Shown here piece after piece: positions 1 through 10,908 of a stretch of DNA of 64,000 nucleotides. The first letter of the stretch is position 1. Every line of letters starts with the position of its first letter. A program made the position numbers and the translations under genes. The notes below the pieces were generated by a model. The model saw only the letters and a program-made list of their open reading frames with translations. It did no database searches and was not told the origin of the DNA. Source of the stretch: Pseudonocardia humida (lineage in GTDB: Bacteria; Actinomycetota; Actinomycetes; Mycobacteriales; Pseudonocardiaceae); assembly GCF_023898865.1 (NCBI RefSeq), contig NZ_JAGSOV010000077.1, positions 23,728-87,727 on the forward strand, written 5' to 3'.

Positions 1-355
1 CGAACGCCTTGGCCGCGGCCTGCGCGGCGGCCAACCGGCTCGGCTCGACGTCGGTGGCCTGCATCGACAGCGACACGTCGATCACCAGCATCACGGTCGC
101 CCGGTTGCGCGGCACCCTCGCCTCGGCCATCGGCCCGGCCAGCGCCACCGTCAGCACCGCCAGCGCGGCGATCAACCCGACCGCGGGCAGGTGCCGCCAC
201 CAGCCGGGCCGGTTCGGCGCGACCTTGTCCAGCAGCTCCAGGTTGGTGAACCGGATGACGTCGCGGCGGCGCCTGCGCAGCAGCACCACGTAGCCCACGA
301 CGAGCGCGGCCACCACCACGAGCAGCACCAGCCACCACGGCTGCGCGAACACCAC
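1..355 (-). CDS. BatA-like VWA domain membrane protein (partial)
   Basis: Only the first ~118 codons lie in the window; the gene runs off the left edge. The GTG at 355 follows the upstream TAG (358-360) by two bases. Visible parts: an N-terminal hydrophobic helix (residues 9-26), a run of arginines (27-31), a second hydrophobic helix (~59-73), then the opening of a von Willebrand A domain with a MIDAS motif DVSLS (93-97). This is the topology of BatA/Rv1481-type proteins encoded after MoxR and DUF58. The family is linked to MoxR-assisted assembly or stress tolerance at the membrane; the client here is unknown. Strong call from motif plus context; C-terminal features cannot be seen. Confidence 0.85.
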   Translation of the reverse strand, partial: MVFAQPWWLVLLVVVAALVVGYVVLLRRRRRDVIRFTNLELLDKVAPNRPGWWRHLPAVGLIAALAVLTVALAGPMAEARVPRNRATVMLVIDVSLSMQATDVEPSRLAAAQAAAKAF

Positions 356-357
356 CC

Positions 358-1332
358 CTACCGCCCTCCCCCCGACCAGGCGCGCTTGCGGGCCAGCGCG
401 AACCGCACGATGTCGGCCACCCAGTCGGAGTCGGTGCGCAGGGTCAGCTGCGCCGCCCCGCAGCGGCGCAGCGTCGCGGCGACCCGTTCGCGGTGCTCGG
501 CCGCGGCCGCCGCGAACTCCCGGCACAGCAGCGGCGTGGTGACCACCTCGCGCTGGCGCCCGGTCTCCGGATCGGCCAGCACCACCGTGCCCACCTCCGG
601 CAGCTCCAGCTCCCGCGGGTCGAGCACCTCCACGGCCAGCAGCTCGTGGCGCGCCGACAGCGCCCGCAGCGGGCGCTCCCAGTCCGGCTCGCCGAGGAAG
701 TCCGAGATCACCACGGCCAGCCCCCGCCGCCGCGGCGGGCGGCGCAGCTTCTCGATCGCCGCGGCCAGGTCGCCGCGGTTGCCGGTGGGCGCCCGCGGCG
801 TCTCCACCACCCGGCGCAGCAGCCCCCGCGCGTGCGCCACGCCACCGCGGGCCGGGATCCGCACCGTGTGCGCACCGGTCGCCACGACCGCGCCGATCCG
901 GTTGCCCCCGCCGCGGGTCAGGTGGGCCACCGCGGCCAGCGCGGCCACCGCCAGGTCGCGCTTCTCGCAGCCCGCCGTGCCGAAGTCCAGGCTCGGCGAC
1001 AGGTCCAGCACCACCCACGTCTCCAGCTCGCGGTCGGCCACCGTCTCCCGCACGTGCGCCTCGGTCGTGCGCGCGGTCACCGCCCAGTCCATCCGGCGCA
1101 CGTCGTCGCCCGCCTGGTACGGGCGCGCCTCCCCGGGCTCGCTGCCCGGCCCCGGCACGAGGCCAAGGTGGTTGCCCTGCAGCAGCCCGTCGAGCCGGCC
1201 GCGGACCGTCAGCTCCAGGGTGCGCAGCGCCGTCTCGATCTCCGCTCCGCGCAGCGACGGCGGCGCCGCACCGCGCCTGCGCCCGACCGCCACCGGCGCG
1301 GACCGGGCGTCCGGGGCCGGTGCCGCGCTCAC
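358..1332 (-). CDS. DUF58 domain protein of the MoxR module
   Basis: A 324-residue protein starting at a GTG that overlaps the moxR stop (GTGA). It carries the DUF58 signature RPYQAGDDVRRMDW at residues 70-83 and a VWA-like strand with DLSPSLD at 110-116, so it belongs to the DUF58/Rv1480 family. No convincing transmembrane helix is seen. It lies between moxR and the VWA gene with overlaps or tiny gaps, indicating one transcript and a shared complex. DUF58 proteins are usually regarded as adaptors or clients of MoxR AAA+ ATPases. A longer upstream reading in the same frame exists, but it is antisense-free shadow over moxR and lacks family character. Confidence 0.88.
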   Translation of the reverse strand: MSAAPAPDARSAPVAVGRRRGAAPPSLRGAEIETALRTLELTVRGRLDGLLQGNHLGLVPGPGSEPGEARPYQAGDDVRRMDWAVTARTTEAHVRETVADRELETWVVLDLSPSLDFGTAGCEKRDLAVAALAAVAHLTRGGGNRIGAVVATGAHTVRIPARGGVAHARGLLRRVVETPRAPTGNRGDLAAAIEKLRRPPRRRGLAVVISDFLGEPDWERPLRALSARHELLAVEVLDPRELELPEVGTVVLADPETGRQREVVTTPLLCREFAAAAAEHRERVAATLRRCGAAQLTLRTDSDWVADIVRFALARKRAWSGGGR

Positions 1333-2384
1333 GCCGGCGAGTACTGCGACGGGCTCGCTCCCGACGCCCCGGTCGGGCGGGCGGTGACCTGCGGCAGCGG
1401 CACCGTGGCCAGCACCCGCGAGATGATGTGGTCCATCGGCACCTGGTCGGCCACCGCGTCGTAGGACAGCACCAGCCGGTGGCGCAGCACGTCCGGGGCG
1501 ACGTCGAGGATGTCCTGGGGCAGCACGTAGTCGCGCCCGCGGACCAGCGCCAGCGAGCGCGACGCCGCGACGATCCCGAGCGTCGCGCGCGGCGAGGCCC
1601 CGTAGGCCACCCACCCGGCGATGTCGGACAGGCCGTGCTCCGCGGGGGTGCGCGTGGCCACCACCAGCCGCACCACGTAGTCGACCAGGGCGTGGTGCAC
1701 GAACACCGAGGACGCCGAGCGCTGCAACCTGCGCAGCTCCTCGGGATCGATCACCTGCTGGGCCACCGGCGGCTCCGACCCCATCCGGTACACGATCTCG
1801 CGCTCCTCCTCGAGACCCGGGTACTCGACCACGATCTTGAACAGGAAGCGGTCGCGCTGGGCCTCGGGCAGCGGGTAGACGCCCTCGTTCTCGATGGGGT
1901 TCTGGGTGGCCAGCACCAGGAACGGGTCGGGCATCGGATAGGTGCGCCCGCCGATCGACAGGTGCCGCTCGGCCATCACCTCGAGCATCGCCGACTGCAC
2001 CTTCGCCGGCGCCCGGTTGATCTCGTCGGCGAGCACGAAGTTGGCCACGATCGGGCCCAGCTCGACGTCGAACTCCTCGCGGCCCTGCCGGTAGATCCGG
2101 GTGCCCAGGATGTCGGCGGGGACCAGGTCGGGGGTGAACTGCAGGCGGGCGAAGCTGCCGCCGACGACCTTGGCCACCGTCTCCACGGCCAGCGTCTTGG
2201 CCACGCCGGGCACGCCCTCGAGCAGCAGGTGCCCCTTGGCCAGCAGCCCGACGAGCATCCGCTCGACCAACCGGTCCTGGCCGACGATCACCCGCTTGAT
2301 CTCGAACACCACGCGCTCCAGCCGGTCCGCGTCGTGGGCCGGGTTGTGCTGCGGCGGGTTCGATGCCGACTCCTGCACGTTCAC
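1329..2384 (-). CDS. moxR: MoxR-family AAA+ ATPase
   Basis: A 351-residue AAA+ ATPase with Walker A GVPGVAKT (57-64), Walker B FVLADE (116-121) followed by INRA, and a C-terminal lid region. Length and motifs are typical of MoxR/Rv1479. The ATG at 2384 was chosen because it opens the conserved helix before the IVGQ motif. The gene heads the moxR-DUF58-VWA operon, which lies downstream of a RipA-like cell-wall hydrolase as in mycobacteria. MoxR proteins act as chaperone-like remodelers for metal or complex insertion; the substrate is not evident here. A palindromic site (2478-2501) and a strong hairpin (2445-2471) lie upstream. Confidence 0.93.
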   Translation of the reverse strand: MNVQESASNPPQHNPAHDADRLERVVFEIKRVIVGQDRLVERMLVGLLAKGHLLLEGVPGVAKTLAVETVAKVVGGSFARLQFTPDLVPADILGTRIYRQGREEFDVELGPIVANFVLADEINRAPAKVQSAMLEVMAERHLSIGGRTYPMPDPFLVLATQNPIENEGVYPLPEAQRDRFLFKIVVEYPGLEEEREIVYRMGSEPPVAQQVIDPEELRRLQRSASSVFVHHALVDYVVRLVVATRTPAEHGLSDIAGWVAYGASPRATLGIVAASRSLALVRGRDYVLPQDILDVAPDVLRHRLVLSYDAVADQVPMDHIISRVLATVPLPQVTARPTGASGASPSQYSPA

Positions 2385-2444
2385 CGCCCCATCCCACCGC
2401 GCCGGCCGTGAGGCGCCGGTGAGTCCCCCGGTCCGGGCGGTTCG

Positions 2445-2471
2445 GTTCGGTCAGCCTTTGGCTGACCGAAC
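2445..2471. terminator. Stem-loop between the NlpC/P60 gene and moxR
   Basis: Arms TTCGGTCAGCC (2446-2456) and GGCTGACCGAA (2460-2470) are a perfect 11-bp inverted repeat around a TTT loop, with one extra G-C pair outside. It sits downstream of the minus-strand NlpC/P60 stop at 2587 and before moxR. No clear U-tract follows on the minus strand, so it may be an L-shaped terminator or an attenuating structure. Confidence 0.6.
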
Positions 2472-2477
2472 GATGGC

Positions 2478-2501
2478 GTCAATCGATCGTTGACACAATG
2501 G
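2478..2501. promoter_or_regulatory. Palindromic operator-like site GTCAA-N7-TTGAC
   Basis: GTCAA (2478-2482), a 7-nt spacer TCGATCG and TTGAC (2490-2494), followed by ACAATGG. Nearly the same 24-base sequence recurs at 13004-13027 and, weaker, at 12933-12956, in front of the TauE-type permease. The shape fits a dimeric repressor such as a GntR/FadR-type protein; the cognate regulator is not identified. Here the nearest downstream gene is moxR, about 95 bp away. Confidence 0.45.
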
Positions 2502-2586
2502 GGGACCCGTCGAGAACGAACTCGTCGTCGTTTGGACCGGTCCGAAATGACGCCAGGGTCGTTCTCGACGGGGTGGGCCGGGACGG

Positions 2587-3873
2587 TCAGAGGACGCGGG
2601 TGGCCATCGGGAGCAGGCCGCGGGTGCGCAGCTTGGTCACACGCACGGACGCCCCGGTGTAGGGGGCCTCGATCATCTTTCCGTCGCCGACGTACATGGC
2701 CACGTGGTGGATCGGGGCGCCGCCGCGCTTGTAGAAGACCATGTCACCGGGTCGCAGGTCGGAGATCGGGACCTTGCGGCCCGCGTTGTACTGGTTGCGG
2801 CTCACCCGGGGCAGGCGCACCCCGGCGCCGTTGAACGCGTAGAGCATCAGCCCCGAGCAGTCGAAGCCGATGCGGTTGAGCGGGGAGCCGAACCGGTCCG
2901 GGATGCCGGTGCTCGGGCCCCGGCCGTTGCCCCCGCCCCACACGTACTGCACGCCCAGCTGCGACATCGCCCGGTCGATGACCCGGCGCACGGCGGCGCT
3001 GCCGCGCACCGGCGGTCCGTCGCCCAGGGCGAGCACCCGGCTGTTGGCCTCCTCACGGGCGGCCCGGTCGGCCGCGGCCTGCTCGGCCGCCACCCGCGCC
3101 CGCCACTCGTTGTAGCGGGTGCGCTGGGCGCGCAACCCGGCGTCGCCCGCCTCCGCGGCGTCCAGGCGGCGCTGCAGCTCGACGCGCCGGGCGTCCAGCT
3201 CGGCCAACCGCGCGGCGTGCTCGCGGGCGGCCTGATCCGCGGCGGCGAACGCGGCCTCGGCGTCGGCCTCCGCCTGCGCCGCCTCGGCCTCGCGGTCCCG
3301 CGCCGCCTGCAGGGCCGCCCGGGCGCCCGCGTCGGCGTTGGCCTTCTCCACCCGGGCGCGCTCCAGGCCGTCCTGCGCGGCCAGCTGGGAGCGGGCGATC
3401 GCGTCGTTGAACTCGGCCCGCGCGACCAGGTCCTCCGGGCCGGTGGCCGCGGTCAGCAGGCCGAGCGGGCCGTTGTCGAGGCCCTGCTGGTAGGTGGCCA
3501 CCACGAACTCGTCGAGGCGGTCGCGGGCCGACTCGATGGCCGCCGACGCCGCCTGGGTCGCGATCCGCGCCGCGTCGGCCTGCCGACCGGCCTCGGCCGC
3601 GGCCTCCTGCGCGGCGTTGAGCAACTCCAGCGCCGCCTCCGCACTCTCCCGGCTCAGGGCCAGCTCGGCGGCCAGGTCGTCGGTGCGGATGTCCAGGTCG
3701 GCCAGCTCCGAGGTCAGCCGACCGACCTCGCCGGCACGGCGGGTGACCTCCTGCGCGCTGCGCTCCAGCTCGTCGTCGCCGGGGTTGGGCGGTGGCGTCG
3801 GCTGCGCCACGGCGGTACCGACCCCGCTGAGCAGGGCGATCAGGACCAGGAGCGCGACCACCGCACGCCGCAT
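2587..3873 (-). CDS. RipA-like NlpC/P60 peptidoglycan endopeptidase
   Basis: A secreted 428-residue cell-wall hydrolase. The ATG at 3873 is preferred over the ATG at 3912 because GGGAGAAGG lies just upstream and the protein then begins with a signal peptide (MRRAVVALLVLIALL, cleavage near residue 23). Residues ~30-290 are Ala/Glu/Arg-rich coiled coil. The C-terminal NlpC/P60 domain has catalytic Cys339 in FDCSG, His390 in HHVAMY and Glu402 in MIEAP; the C-H-E triad and its spacing match RipA. The family cleaves D-Glu-mDAP bonds at the septum, with the coiled coil acting as an inhibitory lid. Position next to moxR repeats the mycobacterial ripA-moxR1 arrangement. Confidence 0.92.
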   Translation of the reverse strand: MRRAVVALLVLIALLSGVGTAVAQPTPPPNPGDDELERSAQEVTRRAGEVGRLTSELADLDIRTDDLAAELALSRESAEAALELLNAAQEAAAEAGRQADAARIATQAASAAIESARDRLDEFVVATYQQGLDNGPLGLLTAATGPEDLVARAEFNDAIARSQLAAQDGLERARVEKANADAGARAALQAARDREAEAAQAEADAEAAFAAADQAAREHAARLAELDARRVELQRRLDAAEAGDAGLRAQRTRYNEWRARVAAEQAAADRAAREEANSRVLALGDGPPVRGSAAVRRVIDRAMSQLGVQYVWGGGNGRGPSTGIPDRFGSPLNRIGFDCSGLMLYAFNGAGVRLPRVSRNQYNAGRKVPISDLRPGDMVFYKRGGAPIHHVAMYVGDGKMIEAPYTGASVRVTKLRTRGLLPMATRVL

Positions 3874-4156
3874 CCGCCTTCTCCCATCCCACCGACCGAT
3901 CGGCCGGGCCACTGACCGTCACGAGCGCGGCGGATGCTGCCATTCGGACCGGGCGCGTCCGGGGAGGCACACCAGAACGGATGCACGACGTGCTCCGATC
4001 GGGTTAGTTCTGGTGGCGATCTGACGACGATTCCGTAGTTACACGGTGCATTCCGGGGCCGTGGACCGACAGCATCACTGCCGGGCCCCGATCGGGGGAC
4101 GCGACGACGAGGAGCACAGCGGTGAGTGACAACGGGCGAGGCGGACCGCCGGACGG

Positions 4157-5626
4157 GTGGCCCGGACAGGGGGTCCGGGACACGGTCAGCAGGTGCCCCC
4201 GCCCTACCAGGGCGGCGGCTACGGCCAGGGCTACCCGCAGCAGCAGCCCGGCTACGGGCAACAGCCGGGGTACGGGCAGCAGCCCGGCTACGGGCAACAG
4301 CCCGGGTACGGCCAGCAGCCCGGCTACGGCCAGCCCTACCCGGGCCAGCAGGGCTACGCGGGCCAGCCGACGGCGACCCTGCCCGGCGGGCCGCCGCCCG
4401 GATGGGGCGGCGCACAGCCCCCGCCCCCCGGCTACAGCGCCCCGCCGCGGCGGCGCGGTCCGATCGTCATCGCGATCGTGGCCGTGCTCGCGCTGGCCGG
4501 CGGCGCCTTCGGCGTGGTGACCTGGCTCAGCGGGCGCGGGGGCGCCGACACCCCGGCCGCCGCGGTCCAGCTGCTGGCCCAGGACCTGAACTCGCAGAAC
4601 CTCATCGACGCGGCCAGCCGGCTGCACCCCGGCGAGGCCCAGCTCGCCGCCGACGCCGGCGACGTCCTGGTCGACGAGCTGGTCCGGCTGAACATCCTCA
4701 AGCCCAACGCCGAGCTGGGCCTGGGCACCGTGGAGTTCAAGGACCTGCAGATCGACGAGGCCGCGGCCGAGCAGGTCCGCGACGACCTCGTGATCAACAA
4801 GGTGACCGGCGGGCAGATCGTGTCCCAGCAGGGCTTCGGCGACCTGCCGTTCACCGAGGAGTTCGCGCAGCGGGCGTTCCCGAACGGGATGGTCCCCACC
4901 ACCAACGCACCCACCACGGTCAACGTCAGCGACATCATCGCCCAGACCGGCGAGCCGCTGCGCCTGGCCAGCGTCCGGGTCGGCGGCGAGTGGTACGTCA
5001 GCCTCTTCTACACCGCGGCCGACTACGGCCTTCGCGAGTCCGGCGCGCAGTGGCCGGCCCAGCCGGTGCCCGCGGTGGGCACCGACAGCGCCCAGGCCGC
5101 GGTCCAGGAGACCGTGCAGGCGATCCTCGACCAGGACATGCGCCGGCTGATCGAGCTCATGGACCCGGCCGAGCTGCAGGTCATGCACGACGCCGGTGAG
5201 GTGATCATCGAGAGCGCCGGGGCCGGTGAGCCGAGCGGGGCGAAGCTGCTGGAGCTGGAGACCACCGAGACCACCGTCCGCGGCCACACCGCGGTGCAGC
5301 TCAAGCGGGCCGTGATCGAGGCCGACGGCTCGCGCGGCACCATCGAGCGCGACGGCGACTGCCTGGTGGCCACCGAGGACGGCGGCGCGCCGCAGCGGCT
5401 GTGCTCGGCCGACCTGCTCGACTCGATCGGCGACGCGGGCGACCCGACGCTGGAGCGGCTGGCGCCGCGGATCGCCCAGGCCCTCTTCGACGTGCAGGTC
5501 GTGACCAACGAGGTCGACGGGAAGCACTACTTCTCCCCCGGCCAGACCATGATCAGCCTGTTCGGCAGCGCGCTGGGCGTGCTCGAGCCCCAGGACATCA
5601 CCGCCCTGCTGGACTCGGCGAACTAG
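4157..5626 (+). CDS. Single-pass membrane protein with PGYGQQ repeats; N-terminus likely frameshifted
   Basis: Function unknown. From the GTG at 4157 the product is 489 residues: a Gln/Pro/Gly/Tyr-rich cytosolic tail with PGYGQQ repeats (~30-60), a transmembrane helix (102-124) and a ~365-residue extracellular part without a recognised motif. A better start exists at GTG 4122 (GGAGCACAGC upstream, product MSDNGRGGPPDGWPGQG) but it is in another frame. One extra G in the G-run 4169-4173 would join it smoothly to GPGHGQQVPPPYQ of the long frame. So either one base is missing from the assembly or the gene starts at 4157. It lies divergently from the RipA-like gene and ends before a clear terminator. 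Tail composition is typical of actinobacterial envelope proteins. Confidence 0.8.
   Translation: MARTGGPGHGQQVPPPYQGGGYGQGYPQQQPGYGQQPGYGQQPGYGQQPGYGQQPGYGQPYPGQQGYAGQPTATLPGGPPPGWGGAQPPPPGYSAPPRRRGPIVIAIVAVLALAGGAFGVVTWLSGRGGADTPAAAVQLLAQDLNSQNLIDAASRLHPGEAQLAADAGDVLVDELVRLNILKPNAELGLGTVEFKDLQIDEAAAEQVRDDLVINKVTGGQIVSQQGFGDLPFTEEFAQRAFPNGMVPTTNAPTTVNVSDIIAQTGEPLRLASVRVGGEWYVSLFYTAADYGLRESGAQWPAQPVPAVGTDSAQAAVQETVQAILDQDMRRLIELMDPAELQVMHDAGEVIIESAGAGEPSGAKLLELETTETTVRGHTAVQLKRAVIEADGSRGTIERDGDCLVATEDGGAPQRLCSADLLDSIGDAGDPTLERLAPRIAQALFDVQVVTNEVDGKHYFSPGQTMISLFGSALGVLEPQDITALLDSAN
4231..4340 (+). repeat. 18-bp tandem repeat encoding PGYGQQ
   Basis: About five to six copies of an 18-bp unit (cagcagcccggctacggg and close variants) encode successive PGYGQQ hexapeptides in the cytosolic tail of the membrane protein at 4157-5626. 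Copies differ mainly at third positions, which suggests an old, protein-selected repeat. Confidence 0.85.
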
Positions 5627-5650
5627 CCGCGCGCAGGGCGCACGACCGAC

Positions 5651-5681
5651 GAGGACCCCGTCCCAGGTGGGCGGGGTCCTC
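5651..5681 (+). terminator. Rho-independent-type terminator after the membrane protein gene
   Basis: Perfect 10-bp arms GAGGACCCCG (5651-5660) and CGGGGTCCTC (5672-5681) with an 11-nt loop, 25 bp after the stop at 5626. No T-run, as usual in high-GC actinobacteria. It separates this gene from the acn promoter. Confidence 0.75.
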
Positions 5682-5697
5682 GCGCGTCGCACCCCGG

Positions 5698-5727
5698 TTC
5701 GACGAAATAACAGGACAAGCGTACTGT
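5698..5727 (+). promoter_or_regulatory. acn promoter with AcnR operator
   Basis: TTCGAC (5698-5703) and TACTGT (5722-5727), 18 bp apart, form a plausible -35/-10 pair. The 16-mer CAGGACAAGCGTACTG (5711-5726) is an imperfect palindrome (CAGGAC-N4-GTACTG). It matches the operator I recall for C. glutamicum AcnR (CAGNAC-N4-GTACTG). It covers the spacer and -10 element, so binding should repress acn. An AcnR homologue is encoded at 23075-23698. Confidence 0.75.
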
Positions 5728-5871
5728 TTGGGGTAGCGGGGTCGGCGGCGCAGCCGGAACGGGGTGCGCCAGACTCCGCGGAAGTCGAACGCCGATCACC
5801 AGCGACGGACCATCCGCGACGCACCAGCACGGAGACCCACCCGGCGCCCACCACCGCAGGAGGACTCGACA

Positions 5872-8742
<2,871 letters not shown>

Positions 8743-8763
8743 CGGCGGGTCACGACCACCGGG

Positions 8764-8793
8764 GCGGTGGACACCGAAGCGGGTGCCCACCGC
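8764..8793. terminator. Bidirectional terminator between acnA and the TIR gene
   Basis: Stem GCGGTGG/CCACCGC (8764-8770 with 8787-8793), one A-C mismatch, then CACC/GGTG around a GAAGCG loop. It lies between the convergent acnA stop (8742) and the TIR gene stop (8809), so it could serve both strands. Confidence 0.7.
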
Positions 8794-8808
8794 TCCGTCG
8801 GGCCGGGG

Positions 8809-10008
8809 TCAGTCCCGGACCCGGACGGAGTCGACGGTGATGTGCCAGGACTCCGTCCCCTCGCCGTCGAGGTCGATGCTGAACCCGGCCAGCGGCGCCG
8901 CCACCGGGATCCGTCCGATCACCTCGTCCCGCACCCGCACGGTCAGCTCCGAACCCTCCCGGGTCAGCCGCATCGGCACCGGCTCCCCCAGCGCCATGGG
9001 CACGAAGACGGCCGGGGGCACGTAGTCGTCGTAGCCCGAGCACCGTGCCCGGTCGCACACCAGCGCCATCGCGGTGACGTCGGCCGGTGGGCTCGGCCCG
9101 AAGACCAGCCGGTGGGTCCGACCGGTGGACTCCACGACCGTCACCCCCGCGCCGCCCTTGCCTGCCCGGTCGAAGCCGAGCACGCTCGCCACGAAGGAGA
9201 CCTCGTCGAACGGGCCGACGCCGCGCGGGAGCAGCGTGCCGACCACGCCTTCCGGTGGGCCGGCCCCGTCGAGCACCAGGTCGAGCACGCCGTCGCGCGG
9301 GCGCATCAGGTCGGGGCGGGACGCGGGGTTCCAGCGCCGCAGGTCGAGCGCGTCGGTGTCGAAGTCCTCCTCGAACACCACCCGACCGACGCCGTCGCTC
9401 ACGGTCGGGGTCGGGGTCGGGCCGGTCCCGCGCGGCAGGTCGGCCGCGATGATCCCGCCCACCAGCACCGCGACCACCGCCAGGGCCGGCCGGATCCAGC
9501 GCCGGCCCGGCCCCGGCTGCTCGCGCACCGCCTCGATCGCGTCGCCGAGCGCCCGCAGGTCCGACGACCAGTGCCGATCGGTCAGCTGCACGGCGTTGAT
9601 GTCGGCGATGGGCGCCAGCGGACCGGGCAGGTCGTCGCGGTCCGGCATCACCGCGCTGTCGACCAGGACGGGCAGGACCGGCACCCGGTGGCGCAGCGCG
9701 GTCTCGACCTCGCGCCGGACCGGGTCGTCGGGCTCGTCGAGCCGGCGGCCGCCGCGGCGCCCGACCACCGACGACCACTCGGGGTTGACGACCAGCACGA
9801 GCGCGTCGGCGGCGCGCACCGCACGCTCGATCTCGGCGGTGAAGTCGGTGCCCGGCGCGATGGAGTCCAGGTCCAGGAAGACCTTGCGGTCGCCGAACCG
9901 CCGGGCGAGGTCGGCGTGCAGCCTGCCCGCCCACCCCCCGCCGCCGGAGCGCCGGTAGGAGATCACGACGGCGGGCCCGGTACCGGCCGACCACCGACCG
10001 GGACGCAT
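8809..10008 (-). CDS. TIR domain-transmembrane-jelly-roll protein
   Basis: A 399-residue protein with three parts. Residues 13-160 are a TIR_2-type domain: VVISYRR (14-20), VFLDLDSI (43-50), LVVVNPEW (71-78) and DPVRREVETAL (95-105). Glu100 in that last motif aligns with the catalytic Glu of SARM1-type TIR NADases, so NAD hydrolysis is plausible. Residues 172-189 form one transmembrane helix. Residues 208-399 are a beta-rich domain with FEEDFD, FGPS and a Cys pair (318, 323) before YDD. This domain is clearly homologous to the lipoprotein encoded 8 bp upstream. Topology would place the TIR inside and the beta domain outside. Likely translationally coupled to that lipoprotein. Role inferred: envelope-sensing effector; ligand unknown. 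Confidence 0.85.
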   Translation of the reverse strand: MRPGRWSAGTGPAVVISYRRSGGGGWAGRLHADLARRFGDRKVFLDLDSIAPGTDFTAEIERAVRAADALVLVVNPEWSSVVGRRGGRRLDEPDDPVRREVETALRHRVPVLPVLVDSAVMPDRDDLPGPLAPIADINAVQLTDRHWSSDLRALGDAIEAVREQPGPGRRWIRPALAVVAVLVGGIIAADLPRGTGPTPTPTVSDGVGRVVFEEDFDTDALDLRRWNPASRPDLMRPRDGVLDLVLDGAGPPEGVVGTLLPRGVGPFDEVSFVASVLGFDRAGKGGAGVTVVESTGRTHRLVFGPSPPADVTAMALVCDRARCSGYDDYVPPAVFVPMALGEPVPMRLTREGSELTVRVRDEVIGRIPVAAPLAGFSIDLDGEGTESWHITVDSVRVRD

Positions 10009-10016
10009 CGACGGCG

Positions 10017-10751
10017 TCAGGCGGTCAGCCGCAGCGCGTCGAGCACGACGTGCCAGGCCTCGCCGTCGGCGCCGTAGAGCTCGATGTCGAACGCGGTCAG
10101 CGGGGAGTCGTCGTCGGCCGCCGATTCCCCGATGAGCTGGTCGCGCAGGAAGAACCGCACCACCGGGCCGTCCTGGACGATCCGCGCCGGCACGACCTCC
10201 CCCCGCGCGAAACCCGCGCTCGTGGTGGGCTCGGCGAAGTCGTCATAGGCCGCGCACTCCGGGCGCCCGCACACGAGGGCGACCGCCTGCAGCTCGCCGC
10301 CGCTGGGCCCGAACGCGAGCTCGTGGTTGCGCCCGCTGGCCTGGCGCACCACGACCGCCGGGCCGCCGGGCCCGGATTCGCCGAAATCGGGCACCGCCAC
10401 GGTGAACCTCAGCTCCCGGAACGAGCCGGTGAACCTCGGGTTCAACGCCGCCTCCACGCCGTCGGCGGTGTCCTGCGCCGTGACGACCAGGTTCAGGCCG
10501 CCGTCGCGCTGGTGGATCAGGTCGGCCCGGTCGGGAGCGGCCCACCGCGTCTCGTCGAGGCGATCGCCGTCGAAGTCCTCCGCGAACACCACCCCCGGCT
10601 CCGGGGCCGGCGGCGCGGGTGCGGCCGGGACCGACGGCGCCGCCGCCTCGGTCGTCCCGCACGCGGCCAGGAGGGCGAGCAGAGCGATCGCCACCGCGCT
10701 GCTCCACGCGGGACGTCGGCTCTCCCCCCGCTGCGCATGACGCTCCGACAC
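10017..10751 (-). CDS. Jelly-roll lipoprotein paralogous to the TIR protein's outer domain
   Basis: The GTG at 10751 has GGGGAGG six bases upstream and is preferred to the ATG at 10796. The product is 244 residues with a lipoprotein signal (hydrophobic 19-30, LLAAC, lipidated Cys31) and an Ala/Pro linker. The ~190-residue domain matches the C-terminal domain of the TIR protein: FAEDFDGDRLD against FEEDFDTDALD, FGPS, ALVC-R--C--YDD (Cys161, Cys166) and a final WHVVLDALR. The fold is likely a LamG/GH16-like jelly-roll without GH16 catalytic residues, hence binding rather than catalysis. First gene of a two-gene operon with the TIR gene. Partner, decoy or co-receptor roles are all possible. Confidence 0.8.
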   Translation of the reverse strand: MSERHAQRGESRRPAWSSAVAIALLALLAACGTTEAAAPSVPAAPAPPAPEPGVVFAEDFDGDRLDETRWAAPDRADLIHQRDGGLNLVVTAQDTADGVEAALNPRFTGSFRELRFTVAVPDFGESGPGGPAVVVRQASGRNHELAFGPSGGELQAVALVCGRPECAAYDDFAEPTTSAGFARGEVVPARIVQDGPVVRFFLRDQLIGESAADDDSPLTAFDIELYGADGEAWHVVLDALRLTA

Positions 10752-10908
10752 CGTCGACCTCCCCAGTTCCGCGTACACCGTCACGGGGGATCTCACGGCG
10801 GGTCGACGATCCGTTACAGCCCGTACTCCATTCCGAGGAGGAGGCCGCCTCGTCCCGTTCGGGCGGCGGCCCCGCGCGCGAACGGCGCGGTCGCGGACGA
10901 CCGGCGGA

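Noticed and set aside
2446..2470. Phage attachment or recombination site
   Set aside because: No integrase or second copy of the palindrome was seen; a terminator is simpler.
4004..5854. 616-codon minus-strand reading opposite the repeat-rich membrane protein
   Set aside because: Shadow frame created by high GC; composition is Gly/Arg/His-rich with no domain, and the opposite strand carries repeats, a membrane helix and a terminator.
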